Positions 8,426-16,396 of a stretch of DNA of 64,000 bases are shown here, piece after piece. Position 1 is the first letter of the stretch. Every line of letters begins with the position of its first letter. The notes beneath the pieces are model-generated. The model was not told the DNA's origin. It was given only the letters and a program-made list of their open reading frames with translations, and ran no database searches. This DNA comes from Planctellipticum sp942493135 (lineage in GTDB: Bacteria; Planctomycetota; Planctomycetia; Planctomycetales; Planctomycetaceae): contig OW818684.1 in NCBI GenBank assembly GCA_942493135.1, forward strand, positions 1,364,001 through 1,428,000, given 5' to 3'. The position numbers were made by a program, and so were the translations under genes.

Positions 8426-9034
8426 TCACGGTTTCAATCCGGCCGGCAGTTCCTTGAGTCGTTCGATTTCCAGAACTTCGTGATAGAACCACGGCTGCCC
8501 GGTCTTCTTTTTGAACATCACCGTCTTTGCGGGATATTTCGCACCATCATGCTCTTTCCAATCTGAGAAGCGATAGATGTCGCCCCGCCAGTCGATTCGT
8601 ATCAGCCTGTGATCCGCGGCGTCGAAGTACAGGTCCATCGGCGGATCGATGGTGCCGCTCACCCGCAGCCCGACGGTTGCTTTCTCGTTCTCGGTGACGC
8701 CGTCAACCCCCGTCACCACTGATTCAGGATCGGTCAGCGCTCCGAGAGTCCAGGCCCAGACGACGAACTTCGCCGGCTCAGCGCCCCGCTCTTTGTTTCC
8801 CAGCCACCAGCCGCCCGGAGTTTCCAGAATGGACTCGCGCACGGTCTGCTTTGCCGCGAGTTCCGCTCCGAAGTTGAATTGTTCCTTCATACGGAATTGC
8901 TTCAGGAGTTTTACTTTGCCGCCGCCGGCCGTAACGATCTGCTTCACCAGTTCGTCCGTTGCTGGCTCTGCAGAATTCGCCGGCAGACACAGGATCGCAG
9001 ACACAAGAAACGCGAGACTGCGTGCAGCAGACAT
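8426..9034 (-). CDS. Exported protein, LolA-like fold suspected
   Basis: A 202-residue protein with signal peptide MSAARSLAFLVSAILCLPANSA. The mature protein alternates beta-strand-like segments: LLKQFRMKEQFNFG, ESILETPGGWWLG, TVGLRVSGTIDPPMDLYFDAADHRLIRIDWRGD and KYPAKTVMFKKKTGQPWFYHEVLEIERLK. This is reminiscent of the half-barrel of LolA-like lipoprotein-sorting proteins seen in planctomycetes. That fold is inferred only from the pattern. No neighbour explains its role. Confidence 0.72.
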   Translation of the reverse strand: MSAARSLAFLVSAILCLPANSAEPATDELVKQIVTAGGGKVKLLKQFRMKEQFNFGAELAAKQTVRESILETPGGWWLGNKERGAEPAKFVVWAWTLGALTDPESVVTGVDGVTENEKATVGLRVSGTIDPPMDLYFDAADHRLIRIDWRGDIYRFSDWKEHDGAKYPAKTVMFKKKTGQPWFYHEVLEIERLKELPAGLKP

Positions 9035-9219
9035 GGATCGTGGCTCCGGTTCACTGAAAGGAAATTGGCTTCTGCCGAGCCTACCGAACCGCTCGAAGCA
9101 GAACCAATCCTCTTGTTCAAAGTCTCAGCACTTCTGCGGTCGACAGCCATCGCCGCCGAATCCGGAATCCACACCCAACCCATCTCTGAGTCGGCAGCGA
9201 CCGCCCGTGGCGGCCGGGC

Positions 9220-10110
9220 TCAGGTCATCCGGATCCAGCGGCTGAGACTCAGCGCCGGCACCACCAGCACCGCGACGGCCAGTGCCAGGATGGCGTCTCC
9301 CGTGTGCCACAGGACCAGGGCGGCGTCGAGCATGATCAGCGACAGGAGCGCCAGTTTGATCACCGGCTGGACGTGCTCGGGGGCGGGGTTCATGACCGCT
9401 CTGATCGCGTGCCGATTGACCGTGAAGGCGGCGAAGGCGATCATCGCCAGGGGGATCGCCGGACGCATTTCGGCGGGCCAGGTCAGCAGCAGCCAGGCGA
9501 GAACGGCCAGGCCCGCGTTCATGATGGCGAGTGCGGCAGCGAGGATTCCGCGGTTGCTCTGCCGGGCTTCCGTCTTCGCAAACAGCGTCACGCCGACGAT
9601 GTAGATCCCCAGGCCGATTGCACAGGCGATCTGCGGGCGGGCCCACATCATCGTCGACGCGAGCCAGGGGAATTCGCTCGCCCCCAGCATGACGTTCAGA
9701 AACCGGCAGGCGCCCATCGCCAGCGGGCCGGCCGGCGTGCGTTTCAGAAAGCTGTCGTAGCCGAGGATCGCGATGACCAGGAGTGCCGCGATCTGCAGGC
9801 TCGACGGGCCGACCAGCGCCGCCGACGCCACACCCGCCGTCATCAGCCCCACACCCAGCAGAATCGCCGTCTGGAGGGAAACTCGTCCTGAAGGAATCGG
9901 TCGATTGGGGCGTTCGGCGGCGTCCTGCGTCCGGTCGAAGATGTCATTGAAGACCATCCCGGCGAGATACAGCCCGCACGATGCGACCAGCAGACCGACG
10001 AACTGCGGCCACGGATCGAGACCGCGGTGCGTCAGCACGTAGCCCAGAAAGATATCGGCCATCGCCGTGAAGACGGTGGGCAATCGGAGCAGCTGCAAGA
10101 TGGCATACAT
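9220..10110 (-). CDS. UbiA-family prenyltransferase (EboC-like)
   Basis: A 296-residue integral membrane prenyltransferase with about eight hydrophobic segments. The first Asp-rich motif is NDIFDRTQD (residues 55-63), followed by AAERPNRPIPSGRVS, a hallmark of this branch. A second region YDSFLKR...ACRFLNVMLG supplies the other motif. UbiA enzymes transfer an isoprenyl group from a diphosphate to an acceptor in the membrane. The ERPNRPIPSG form recalls UbiA-like EboC proteins. The ATG at 10110 begins right at the first helix. Upstream on the same strand is inositol-3-phosphate synthase, so an inositol-linked acceptor is possible but unproven. Confidence 0.88.
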   Translation of the reverse strand: MYAILQLLRLPTVFTAMADIFLGYVLTHRGLDPWPQFVGLLVASCGLYLAGMVFNDIFDRTQDAAERPNRPIPSGRVSLQTAILLGVGLMTAGVASAALVGPSSLQIAALLVIAILGYDSFLKRTPAGPLAMGACRFLNVMLGASEFPWLASTMMWARPQIACAIGLGIYIVGVTLFAKTEARQSNRGILAAALAIMNAGLAVLAWLLLTWPAEMRPAIPLAMIAFAAFTVNRHAIRAVMNPAPEHVQPVIKLALLSLIMLDAALVLWHTGDAILALAVAVLVVPALSLSRWIRMT

Positions 10111-10149
10111 CGTCCGCGGTCCGGTCTGTTGAAGAATGCCGGAAGACTC

Positions 10150-10339
10150 ACCGCGGAGACGCGGAGTACGCAGAGTAGAGATGCCCGGAGAGTGAAAAGT
10201 GAGTAGTGAGAACTGAGTAGTGCAAAGTCGAACGCATCCCTGCGATGCCCGCCACTTTGCACTCATCACTACTCAATACTCACTTTTCACTCTCCTCAGT
10301 CTTCTCTTCCAGACTCCGCGTCCTCCGCATCTCCGCGGT
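10150..10339. repeat. Large nested inverted repeat (family C core)
   Basis: Arms face each other over about 190 bases. ACCGCGGAGACGCGGAGT (from 10150) opposes ACTCCGCG...CTCCGCGGT (to 10339). Inside, GGAGAGTGAAAAGTGAGTAG (10187-10206) opposes CACTTTTCACTCTCC (about 10281-10295). In the centre, GCAAAGT opposes ACTTTGC. The arms match imperfectly. It fills the whole gap between the inositol-phosphate synthase and UbiA genes. Related CACT-rich strings occur at 27981-28020, 40391-40430 and 44303-44365. Confidence 0.8.
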
Positions 10340-10366
10340 GAAAACTCTTCCTCGTATTCGTCCGTC

Positions 10367-11581
10367 TCAACCTTCGGCTGAGACTGTCTCTGCCCATTGC
10401 CGCAACTGCTCGAACTGCAGGGCGAATGCCGGTTCGTCGCAGCCCATCGGGCTCTTGAAGAACGACGCCAGGTGCGACATCACGCCGGCTTTGCCCCGGC
10501 GGGATTCCCGCTCCGTCAGCCGGATCAGGTCGATGACCAGCGGGGCCGCCAGCAGCGAATCGCAGCCCTGCCAGGTGAACTGCAGGACCATCGGCGTTCC
10601 GAGGAAGCCTTTGAAGTGGATGTGATCCCACGCCGTCTTCCAGTCTCCCATCGATTCGATGTACTCGATCGACACCAGCGTCTGCGGCTTGTAGCCGAGG
10701 ATTTCCGTCAGCAGGTGATCCTTGGAGCGGACCTTGTTGGCCTTGTTGACCGGATCGTCCAGCACCTTGCCGTCCAGGTTGCCGAAGATGTTGTGACCAA
10801 CCCAGCTCATGACCTTCAGATTACGGGCGGCGAACATCGGCGCCAGGACCGCTTTCATCAGGGTCTCGCCGGTCTTGCCGTCCCGGCCGACGTGGATCAC
10901 TTTCTGCTGCAGCGCGAACTCCATCAGCGACGGCAGGTCGCTCCCCGCCGACGGAGTGAAGTTGACGTAGGGAAACCGATTCCGGAAGGCGGCGATCGCA
11001 TAGAGCGAACTGGCCGGTAGCGGACAGGCGGCCCCGGTGACGAGCTGCTGTTCGACCTGGTCCCAGGAGAGCGTGCGGGCTTCGTCGGAGATCGGGGGCT
11101 CCGTCGAAGAGACGTTGACGACGATCACCTGGTCGAGCTGGTGCCGCTTCTGAAAATCGTGCATGTCCGCGGCGAGCCGCGTGACCGCCGCGCCCGCCGA
11201 TTCCCCCTGGTGATGCAGCGCAGCAACCCCCGCCAGCGAGACGATGGTCGGGCCGACGCCGTGCAGCGTTCCGGGGCGGATGTCTTTGTCGATCGCTTCC
11301 AGATCTTCGCGAATCGCCAGCATCATGGCCGGGGCGAAGACGTGGGACTGCTCGTGGAGCTGGCCGGCTTCCGCCACGTAGGTCGTGTCGCGGATCTCGT
11401 GGCCGCCGATGACCAGATCGCTCCAGCCGACGAGGCCGAGTTTGTCGAAGGGGGGGAGGGTCGTTACCAGGCCCGTGGTCTCGGTCAGCTCGCGTTTGAG
11501 AGCCAGGAGTCCCGCCACCACCGTCGTGGCGACTCCGCCCCACGCGCCGACCAGCCACACCCCCGTCTTCCGCCCCGACAT
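10367..11581 (-). CDS. ino1: Inositol-3-phosphate synthase
   Basis: A 404-residue enzyme converting glucose 6-phosphate to 1L-myo-inositol 1-phosphate with NAD. The NAD-binding Rossmann start is GVWLVGAWGGVATTVVAG. Family landmarks follow in order: VVNVSSTEPP, NFTPSAGSDLPSLMEFA, GRDGKTGETLMK, SWVGHNIFGNLDG and GYKPQTLVSIEYIESMGDWKTAWDHI. The ATG at 11581 has GGGGAGG upstream, which rejects the 37-residue extension. It stands upstream of the UbiA gene on the same strand. The product could feed inositol lipids or soluble inositol solutes. Confidence 0.93.
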   Translation of the reverse strand: MSGRKTGVWLVGAWGGVATTVVAGLLALKRELTETTGLVTTLPPFDKLGLVGWSDLVIGGHEIRDTTYVAEAGQLHEQSHVFAPAMMLAIREDLEAIDKDIRPGTLHGVGPTIVSLAGVAALHHQGESAGAAVTRLAADMHDFQKRHQLDQVIVVNVSSTEPPISDEARTLSWDQVEQQLVTGAACPLPASSLYAIAAFRNRFPYVNFTPSAGSDLPSLMEFALQQKVIHVGRDGKTGETLMKAVLAPMFAARNLKVMSWVGHNIFGNLDGKVLDDPVNKANKVRSKDHLLTEILGYKPQTLVSIEYIESMGDWKTAWDHIHFKGFLGTPMVLQFTWQGCDSLLAAPLVIDLIRLTERESRRGKAGVMSHLASFFKSPMGCDEPAFALQFEQLRQWAETVSAEG

Positions 11582-11863
11582 GCTCGAAACCTCCCCGGAT
11601 GATCGCATCAATGGATACCAGGAAGAACTGTACCACAGGCCAAGACGCCCCGCGAGCGAGCCCCGGCGGGATCGCGCGAGCTCAATCCTCAAGCGATCGA
11701 GGATGCCGGAACGCGTGCGTGACAGGCGGCGGGAGAGTTGTGCAGTCAGCTCATCGCCGGGCCGACTGGACGGACGTGTCCGGCCGATTCACTTTGCGTT
11801 TTGCTCTTTAGCAATGATCGCTTTGCATTTAAGCCAGACGGCAACGGCTCCTGTGCGGCTACC

Positions 11864-12289
11864 TCAGGACCAGACATCGTCCGACCGGCCCTCGTGAACA
11901 AACAGTCGCCGGGCGGGGGCGAACTGTTGAGGTGCGCCGGCCAGAACCCGCAGCCACACCGCCTGGCCTTGGTAGAGCCCTTCGATTGAGACGTGCGGGC
12001 CCAGTTCGTCGCCCCGGCTCGCTCCCAGTCCGTGGGATTGCCAGCCAATCTGGTCGATCTGGTCGAACTGCTCGACGATCGACTTCACGTCGACCGAAAA
12101 CCGGGACAGCTTCACCGCGCCGTCTCTCCGGCCGCCGACGATTTCGGTGCTCCCGGCAAAGAGAGTCACTTCCCAGACGTCTTCGTGCAGACAGAAGTGG
12201 CAGCCGACCGGTCCGAGCTCGTCCAGTTCGTGGATTTGCGCGACGACGTGGTTGGCGAGTTCTGTCAGCCAGGCGGGAGGTGCAACCAT
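11864..12289 (-). CDS. Hypothetical 141-residue protein
   Basis: A small soluble protein with good codon bias but no family I recognise. It reads MVAPPAWLTELANHVV, then VGCHFCLHEDVWEVTLFAGSTEIVGG, SVDVKSIVEQFDQI and HVSIEGLYQGQAVWLRVLA. The alternating hydrophobic pattern suggests a small alpha/beta fold. HFCLHED could hold a metal, which is only a guess. The start at 12289 is the best ATG; the ribosome site is weak, and the frame stays open upstream to 12751 with unlikely composition. Confidence 0.6.
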   Translation of the reverse strand: MVAPPAWLTELANHVVAQIHELDELGPVGCHFCLHEDVWEVTLFAGSTEIVGGRRDGAVKLSRFSVDVKSIVEQFDQIDQIGWQSHGLGASRGDELGPHVSIEGLYQGQAVWLRVLAGAPQQFAPARRLFVHEGRSDDVWS

Positions 12290-12721
12290 GGAAGAAGTCA
12301 ATCTGGTGCGGGAATCAGGAGGACCGGTCCGTGATACAGACCACTCGGGGACGGGTGCTGCCACACGCCCGGGAGAGTTACTGAGGCAACTTGAGTGCCG
12401 CACGATCCAGTCTGCGAGAGTTTCTACCAATTCCCAGTCCAAATCGCCCCGCAGACCTCCGGCTTGTCCCGGATCGAGTCGGTTAAGACGGTCGAAACCA
12501 CTCTGCGCGGGTGTTGCCGACCCGCAACACCCGGTGCGCATCTTGCGACACCCATTCCCGCTAGAATCGCACCATCGCACACACGCTCTACGCGCGGCGC
12601 AACGCTTCGCCGGACGTGCCAATCTGCCGCGGCGGGATTGAACAAAATGCTTCAGTTTTTGAACGTCTGACGTTTTGCGCCAACAGGGCGAAGCCCCTCG
12701 GTTGAATGAAGGATCACTCCC
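12290..12721. other. Intergenic region with one 10-bp hairpin
   Basis: No convincing gene is seen. A perfect stem CGGGTGTTGC / GCAACACCCG (12508-12533, 6-base loop) lies between the divergent genes and is flanked by GCGC on both sides. It could be a terminator, leader structure or repeat remnant. Promoters for both divergent genes must lie here. Confidence 0.5.
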
Positions 12722-13666
12722 ATGCACGACCTGGACGCTCCCGGACCGCATGCCCGCATCCCCGTCGACTCAGCACGCGACGAACTGCTGGCCCGGTTTC
12801 TGGACCGGCTCTGGCAGCGTTACCGCCAGCGCGTGCCGTACGTGCAGGTCTACGAAGAGCTGCTTGCCTCGCGTGGCGGCACGTTTGTTAACGATCACAT
12901 CGCCTTCCGCACTCTGGCCTGCCAGCAGCCTTTCTGCGGGATTCCGTCGCTGTCGCGACTGTTCGAGGCCTTCGGCTATGCGCCCGCCGCCTGCTACCAG
13001 TTCCCCGACAAGCACCTCTCGGCAATCCACCTGCAGCATCCGAACGGCCTGTTCCCGAAGCTGTTCATTTCCGAACTGCAGATTGGCAAGCTGCCCCCGG
13101 AGATCCGACCGCTCCTCCGCCAGACGCTTCAGACGCACCGTCTGCAGCTCGGCGACGAGGTCCTCGACCATGTCGCAGCGCCCCGTTCGGACGCCGCCGA
13201 GACCCTGCAGACCTGCACCGACTGGATCGAAACCCTGCCGTGGGCGCCGCCGGAGGAATCCGATCTCCTGGCGGTGAATGCGGCCAGCCAGTACGGCGCC
13301 TGGGTCCTCGGTCACGGCCACAACGTGAACCATTTCACGGCCCTGATCAACTCGCAGAACTGCCCGGCCCTCGCCGACATCGAGCAGACGGTGGAGGCGC
13401 TGCAGCGCGCGGGAGTACCCGTGAAGTCGGAAATCGAAGGCGCCCCCCGCACGAAGTTGCGGCAAACCGCGACAGCCGCTGCCAGTGGAGACATTACGAT
13501 TGTCCATTCAGGGCGCCCGACGACTCGCACGTGGCCTTATGCGTACTTTGAGCTCGCCGAACGGGGCGATGTTGTCGATTCTGAGTCCGGCAGGTCCGGG
13601 CGATTTGAAGGATTTCTGGGATCTCAGGCAACTCAGCTCTTCGAAATGACGCGCAACCTGCAATAA
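12722..13666 (+). CDS. DUF1338 family Fe(II) dioxygenase (2-oxoadipate dioxygenase/decarboxylase-like)
   Basis: A 314-residue protein of the DUF1338/HglS (YdcJ) family. The iron ligands expected for the vicinal-oxygen-chelate-like fold are visible: His59 in NDHIAFRT, His204 in HGHNVNHFT and Glu277 in YAYFELAER. Arg63 (AFR) corresponds to the substrate-binding Arg. Characterised members convert 2-oxoadipate to 2-hydroxyglutarate with O2 in lysine breakdown. No other lysine gene is nearby, so the true substrate may be a related 2-oxo acid. The ATG at 12722 starts a gene with no close operon partner on its left and a PSP1 gene about 110 bases after it. Confidence 0.88.
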   Translation: MHDLDAPGPHARIPVDSARDELLARFLDRLWQRYRQRVPYVQVYEELLASRGGTFVNDHIAFRTLACQQPFCGIPSLSRLFEAFGYAPAACYQFPDKHLSAIHLQHPNGLFPKLFISELQIGKLPPEIRPLLRQTLQTHRLQLGDEVLDHVAAPRSDAAETLQTCTDWIETLPWAPPEESDLLAVNAASQYGAWVLGHGHNVNHFTALINSQNCPALADIEQTVEALQRAGVPVKSEIEGAPRTKLRQTATAAASGDITIVHSGRPTTRTWPYAYFELAERGDVVDSESGRSGRFEGFLGSQATQLFEMTRNLQ

Positions 13667-13778
13667 CTGATTTGGGCCAACTGAGATACCACTTTCGATT
13701 TCTCTGTGACACAGACTGGCCCGCCCCTCCGAACCGGCCTCCGCGCCGCCGACTGAGGGAATTTCCGATGAGAACTCA

Positions 13779-14291
13779 ATGTCCGCTGTCTATCTGGTCC
13801 GTTACGGCGCCGTCCCTGAAGTCGCCCGCTTTGTCGCCGAGCAGTCGCTGCCCGCCTCCCGGGGCACAACAGTCGTCGTACGAACCCACCGCGGTCTCCA
13901 GCTTGGCACGTTGCTGGAAGAGGTCAGACTGGCAGCCGACGCCGAGGCCAGCTTCGAGCTGCTCCGGACGGCTGCCGGCGAGGATCTGGCGGCGGCGCGC
14001 GAAAACAGCCGTCACGCCGAGGCCGACTACCTCGACTTCTCGCGACGCATCCTGCAGTGGGGACTTGAGTTAGAGCTGATCGACGTCGAGCGGACGCTCG
14101 ACGGCGAAAAGCGGATTCTGTACGTGCTGTGCGATCGCGGTCCGGATACGACGAAGCTGGCCCTGCAGGCGGCCGCCGCGGGCCTGGGCATCGTCGAAGT
14201 CCAGCCAGTCTCCGCGGAGGGACCGGTCGTCCTGCCCGCCGAAGGGGGCGGATGCGGCACTGGTGGTGGCGGCTGCGGTTGCCATTCCTGA
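13779..14291 (+). CDS. PSP1-domain protein with Cys/Gly-rich C-terminal tail
   Basis: A 170-residue protein. The main part is a PSP1 C-terminal-type domain: VYLVRYGAVPEVARF, TTVVVRTHRGLQLGTLL, then LELIDVERTLDGEKRILYVLCD. The tail GGGCGTGGGGCGCHS carries three Cys and a His and could bind a metal. PSP1-like proteins in bacteria such as YaaT/RicT support regulatory complexes, some of them with Fe-S clusters. This version lacks the long RicT N-terminus. Its start overlaps a GATGAGA sequence. The role is unknown. Confidence 0.75.
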   Translation: MSAVYLVRYGAVPEVARFVAEQSLPASRGTTVVVRTHRGLQLGTLLEEVRLAADAEASFELLRTAAGEDLAAARENSRHAEADYLDFSRRILQWGLELELIDVERTLDGEKRILYVLCDRGPDTTKLALQAAAAGLGIVEVQPVSAEGPVVLPAEGGGCGTGGGGCGCHS

Positions 14292-14476
14292 GAATCCGCG
14301 GCCTCGGTTCGGCCCGTGAAATCCCGTCGTCGGCCTGCTTTCTTCGGGATTCCGAGCGATTTCCAGGTTAATGGTCGTTTCGTCGCTCGCTCTCGCCGGT
14401 CGCCTCCGCCGACTACAATTGGAGAGTCACGCCGATGGTGCGAGACACACCGTCTCCTCGAAACTGATGGACTCCC

Positions 14477-14941
14477 ATGGTCGCGCCCGACTGGGTTCTG
14501 ACGCTCCCCGCCGTGAACGCGAGCCTGAACGGTCTTGCCGCCATTCTGCTGCTGATCGGCTACGGGCTGATCAAATCCGGCCGCCGCGAAGCCCACAAGG
14601 TGGCCATGCTGTCCGCGTTCGGGACATCGGTCGTCTTCCTGGTCTGCTACCTGGTCTACCACGCCGCCCTGCATCACTACACAGGCGAAAGCGGCAAGAA
14701 GTTCCCCGGGACGGGCGTGATCCGCACGGTTTACCTGACGATCCTGGTCTCGCACATCCTGCTGGCGTTTACGCTGGTGTTCCTGCCCCTGATGACGATC
14801 TACCGCGCCTGGAAACAGCAGTGGGACCGGCACCGGGCCATTGCCCGCATCACCTTCCCGATCTGGGTTTACGTCTCCGTCACGGGGGTTATCATTTATC
14901 TGATGCTCTACCACTGGCCTCAGCCGGTCGCTGCCGGCTGA
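14477..14941 (+). CDS. DUF420 membrane protein (CtaM-like)
   Basis: A 154-residue protein with four hydrophobic helices: AILLLIGYGLI, GTSVVFLVCYLVYHAALHH, LTILVSHILLAFTLVFLPLMTIYRAW and FPIWVYVSVTGVIIYLMLYHW. The conserved His and Tyr at helix ends (YHAALHHYTG, SHILLAF, YRAW) fit DUF420, whose members help assemble haem-copper oxidases. No cytochrome oxidase gene is in the window. The next gene, a 95-residue membrane protein, follows after 80 bases and is probably co-transcribed. Confidence 0.87.
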   Translation: MVAPDWVLTLPAVNASLNGLAAILLLIGYGLIKSGRREAHKVAMLSAFGTSVVFLVCYLVYHAALHHYTGESGKKFPGTGVIRTVYLTILVSHILLAFTLVFLPLMTIYRAWKQQWDRHRAIARITFPIWVYVSVTGVIIYLMLYHWPQPVAAG

Positions 14942-15021
14942 GACCTGTCGCGGGGAGCAGCAGCGTTCCACCGGCGGCTCGTCTGCCAGTGACTTCGGAC
15001 AAGAGACAAAGGGCAGCCACG

Positions 15022-15309
15022 ATGAATCCACTCAGCCGCTGGCGGACTCGACTGGCCATCGCCGTCGCCTGGCTGGCCATGCAGACCACCGCGGTCCAGG
15101 CCTGCCCCAACTGCAAATTCGCTCTCGAAGCCGACGCATCGCCGCAGCCGCGGGCCTACATGCTGAGCATCATCTTCATGCTCGCGGTCATCATGTCGTT
15201 GTTCGGCGCGATGTTCGGGTTGCTCTGGTGGCTGTCGAAGCAGGAATGCCGCGCGCTGACCGACGCCGGCTACGACCATGTCCTCCACAATGCGGTCCCC
15301 CAGCGGTAG
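15022..15309 (+). CDS. Small membrane protein with CPNC motif
   Basis: A 95-residue protein. An N-terminal signal-like segment (RLAIAVAWLAMQTTAVQA) is followed by CPNCKFALEAD, then a membrane helix SIIFMLAVIMSLFGAMFGLLWWL, and a polar tail. The CxxC just after the probable cleavage site could bind haem, copper or zinc, or act as a redox pair. The pairing with DUF420 suggests a link to oxidase assembly. This is an inference from position only. The ATG at 15022 gives the full signal segment; the long frame to 14371 overlaps the DUF420 gene and is not used. Confidence 0.72.
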   Translation: MNPLSRWRTRLAIAVAWLAMQTTAVQACPNCKFALEADASPQPRAYMLSIIFMLAVIMSLFGAMFGLLWWLSKQECRALTDAGYDHVLHNAVPQR

Positions 15310-15461
15310 ATCGGCGGGACGGAGTCGCCCCCGGGGAATCGCCGCCTCACAGCCTGCGAACTCCCCCTTTTTCCGCCCTTCCGCCGATTCCCCGTCGCCG
15401 AATTCGTCGCTGTGGTGTTCAATAACCTGCAGGCAATGACGACTTTCAGGAGACGGAATCG

Positions 15462-16208
15462 ATGCCGCAGAATTCTCAACAGCGTTGGCGCACGCTGCGG
15501 ACCGGCGGACTGCTCGTCGCCTGCCTGGCCGTGCTGACCGGCCTCTCCGGCGACGACGGCCCGGCTCCGGCCGATACGCAGGCCATCGTCGCCGCCCTGC
15601 AGCCCTGGAAAGATCTCGTCGGCGAATGGCGGGCGGTGGGACAGGTCCGGCGGGGTTCGAACCAGGGGGCCTGGCAGGAGACGGCGGGGGTCGTCTGGGA
15701 TCTGAAGCGGGAATCGATCGGGCTGCGCTGGACCGTCAAGGACGGCAAGCACTGGCAGTCGGCCCTGCTGACGTTCAACCCCGCGTCCGGAGAACACGTG
15801 CTGACCATCGTGCCAAAAGAGGGCTCCCCCGTCCGGTTGACCGGAAAATGGAATCCCAAAGAGACGAAGCTTGTGCTGGAGTCTCCCCCCGCGGAGCAGG
15901 GGGAACTGCAGCGCGTCACGCTGTCCGTGCAGAACGAGAACCGGGTGATCTGGCTGCTGGAGAAGAAGAACGGCCCGCAGTCGTTCTATGCCCGCGTCGC
16001 GGAGATCGGCTGCCAGCGGCAGGGGACGAAGCTGGCGGCGGTCGACAGCAACGGCCCGGAATGCATCGTCACCGGCGGCCGGGGAACAATCGCGGTGACG
16101 CACGCGGGGCAGACCTATTACGTCTGCTGCACCGGCTGCCGGGAGGCGTTCGAAGATGACCCGGCGGGGATCATCGCGGCGTGGAAGGCGAAGCGGGCGA
16201 AGAAGTAG
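15462..16208 (+). CDS. Exported protein with C-terminal YHS/TRASH-like domain
   Basis: A 248-residue protein with a signal segment (TGGLLVACLAVLTGLSG). The central 150 residues form a lipocalin-like beta pattern (LVGEWRAVGQVRRGS, WTVKDGKHWQSALLTFNPASGEHVLTI). The C-terminal 50 residues resemble a YHS domain: ECIVTGGRGTIAVTHAGQTYYVCCTGCREAFEDDPAGII, with Cys in EC, CC and GC positions able to bind a metal. AGGAG precedes the ATG. Its TAG stop lies inside a repeat of the GTAG-hairpin family. It may be a periplasmic metal chaperone or sensor. Confidence 0.78.
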   Translation: MPQNSQQRWRTLRTGGLLVACLAVLTGLSGDDGPAPADTQAIVAALQPWKDLVGEWRAVGQVRRGSNQGAWQETAGVVWDLKRESIGLRWTVKDGKHWQSALLTFNPASGEHVLTIVPKEGSPVRLTGKWNPKETKLVLESPPAEQGELQRVTLSVQNENRVIWLLEKKNGPQSFYARVAEIGCQRQGTKLAAVDSNGPECIVTGGRGTIAVTHAGQTYYVCCTGCREAFEDDPAGIIAAWKAKRAKK

Positions 16209-16240
16209 GGCCGGCTCCCGCCTGCCGGAATGCGGCCGCC
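16205..16240 (+). repeat. REP family A, copy A1 (diverged)
   Basis: GTAG at 16205-16208, then GGCCGGC-TCCC-GCCTGCC, then GGAATGCGGCCGCC. One stem base differs from the main form. The TAG is the stop codon of the preceding gene. Confidence 0.75.
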
Positions 16241-16396
16241 TTGTCATCGACGATCACGGAAAGACGGGGTGGCCGACGGCTGGAGCGTCTTCGCGAAGCC
16301 CCGGCAGATGCAGGTTGACCTGAAACTCGCCTTCCAGTGAACGGCCGTCTCCGGCAGAATACGCCTGTGACCGCTGTTCCACGGAAGGAGTCAAAG

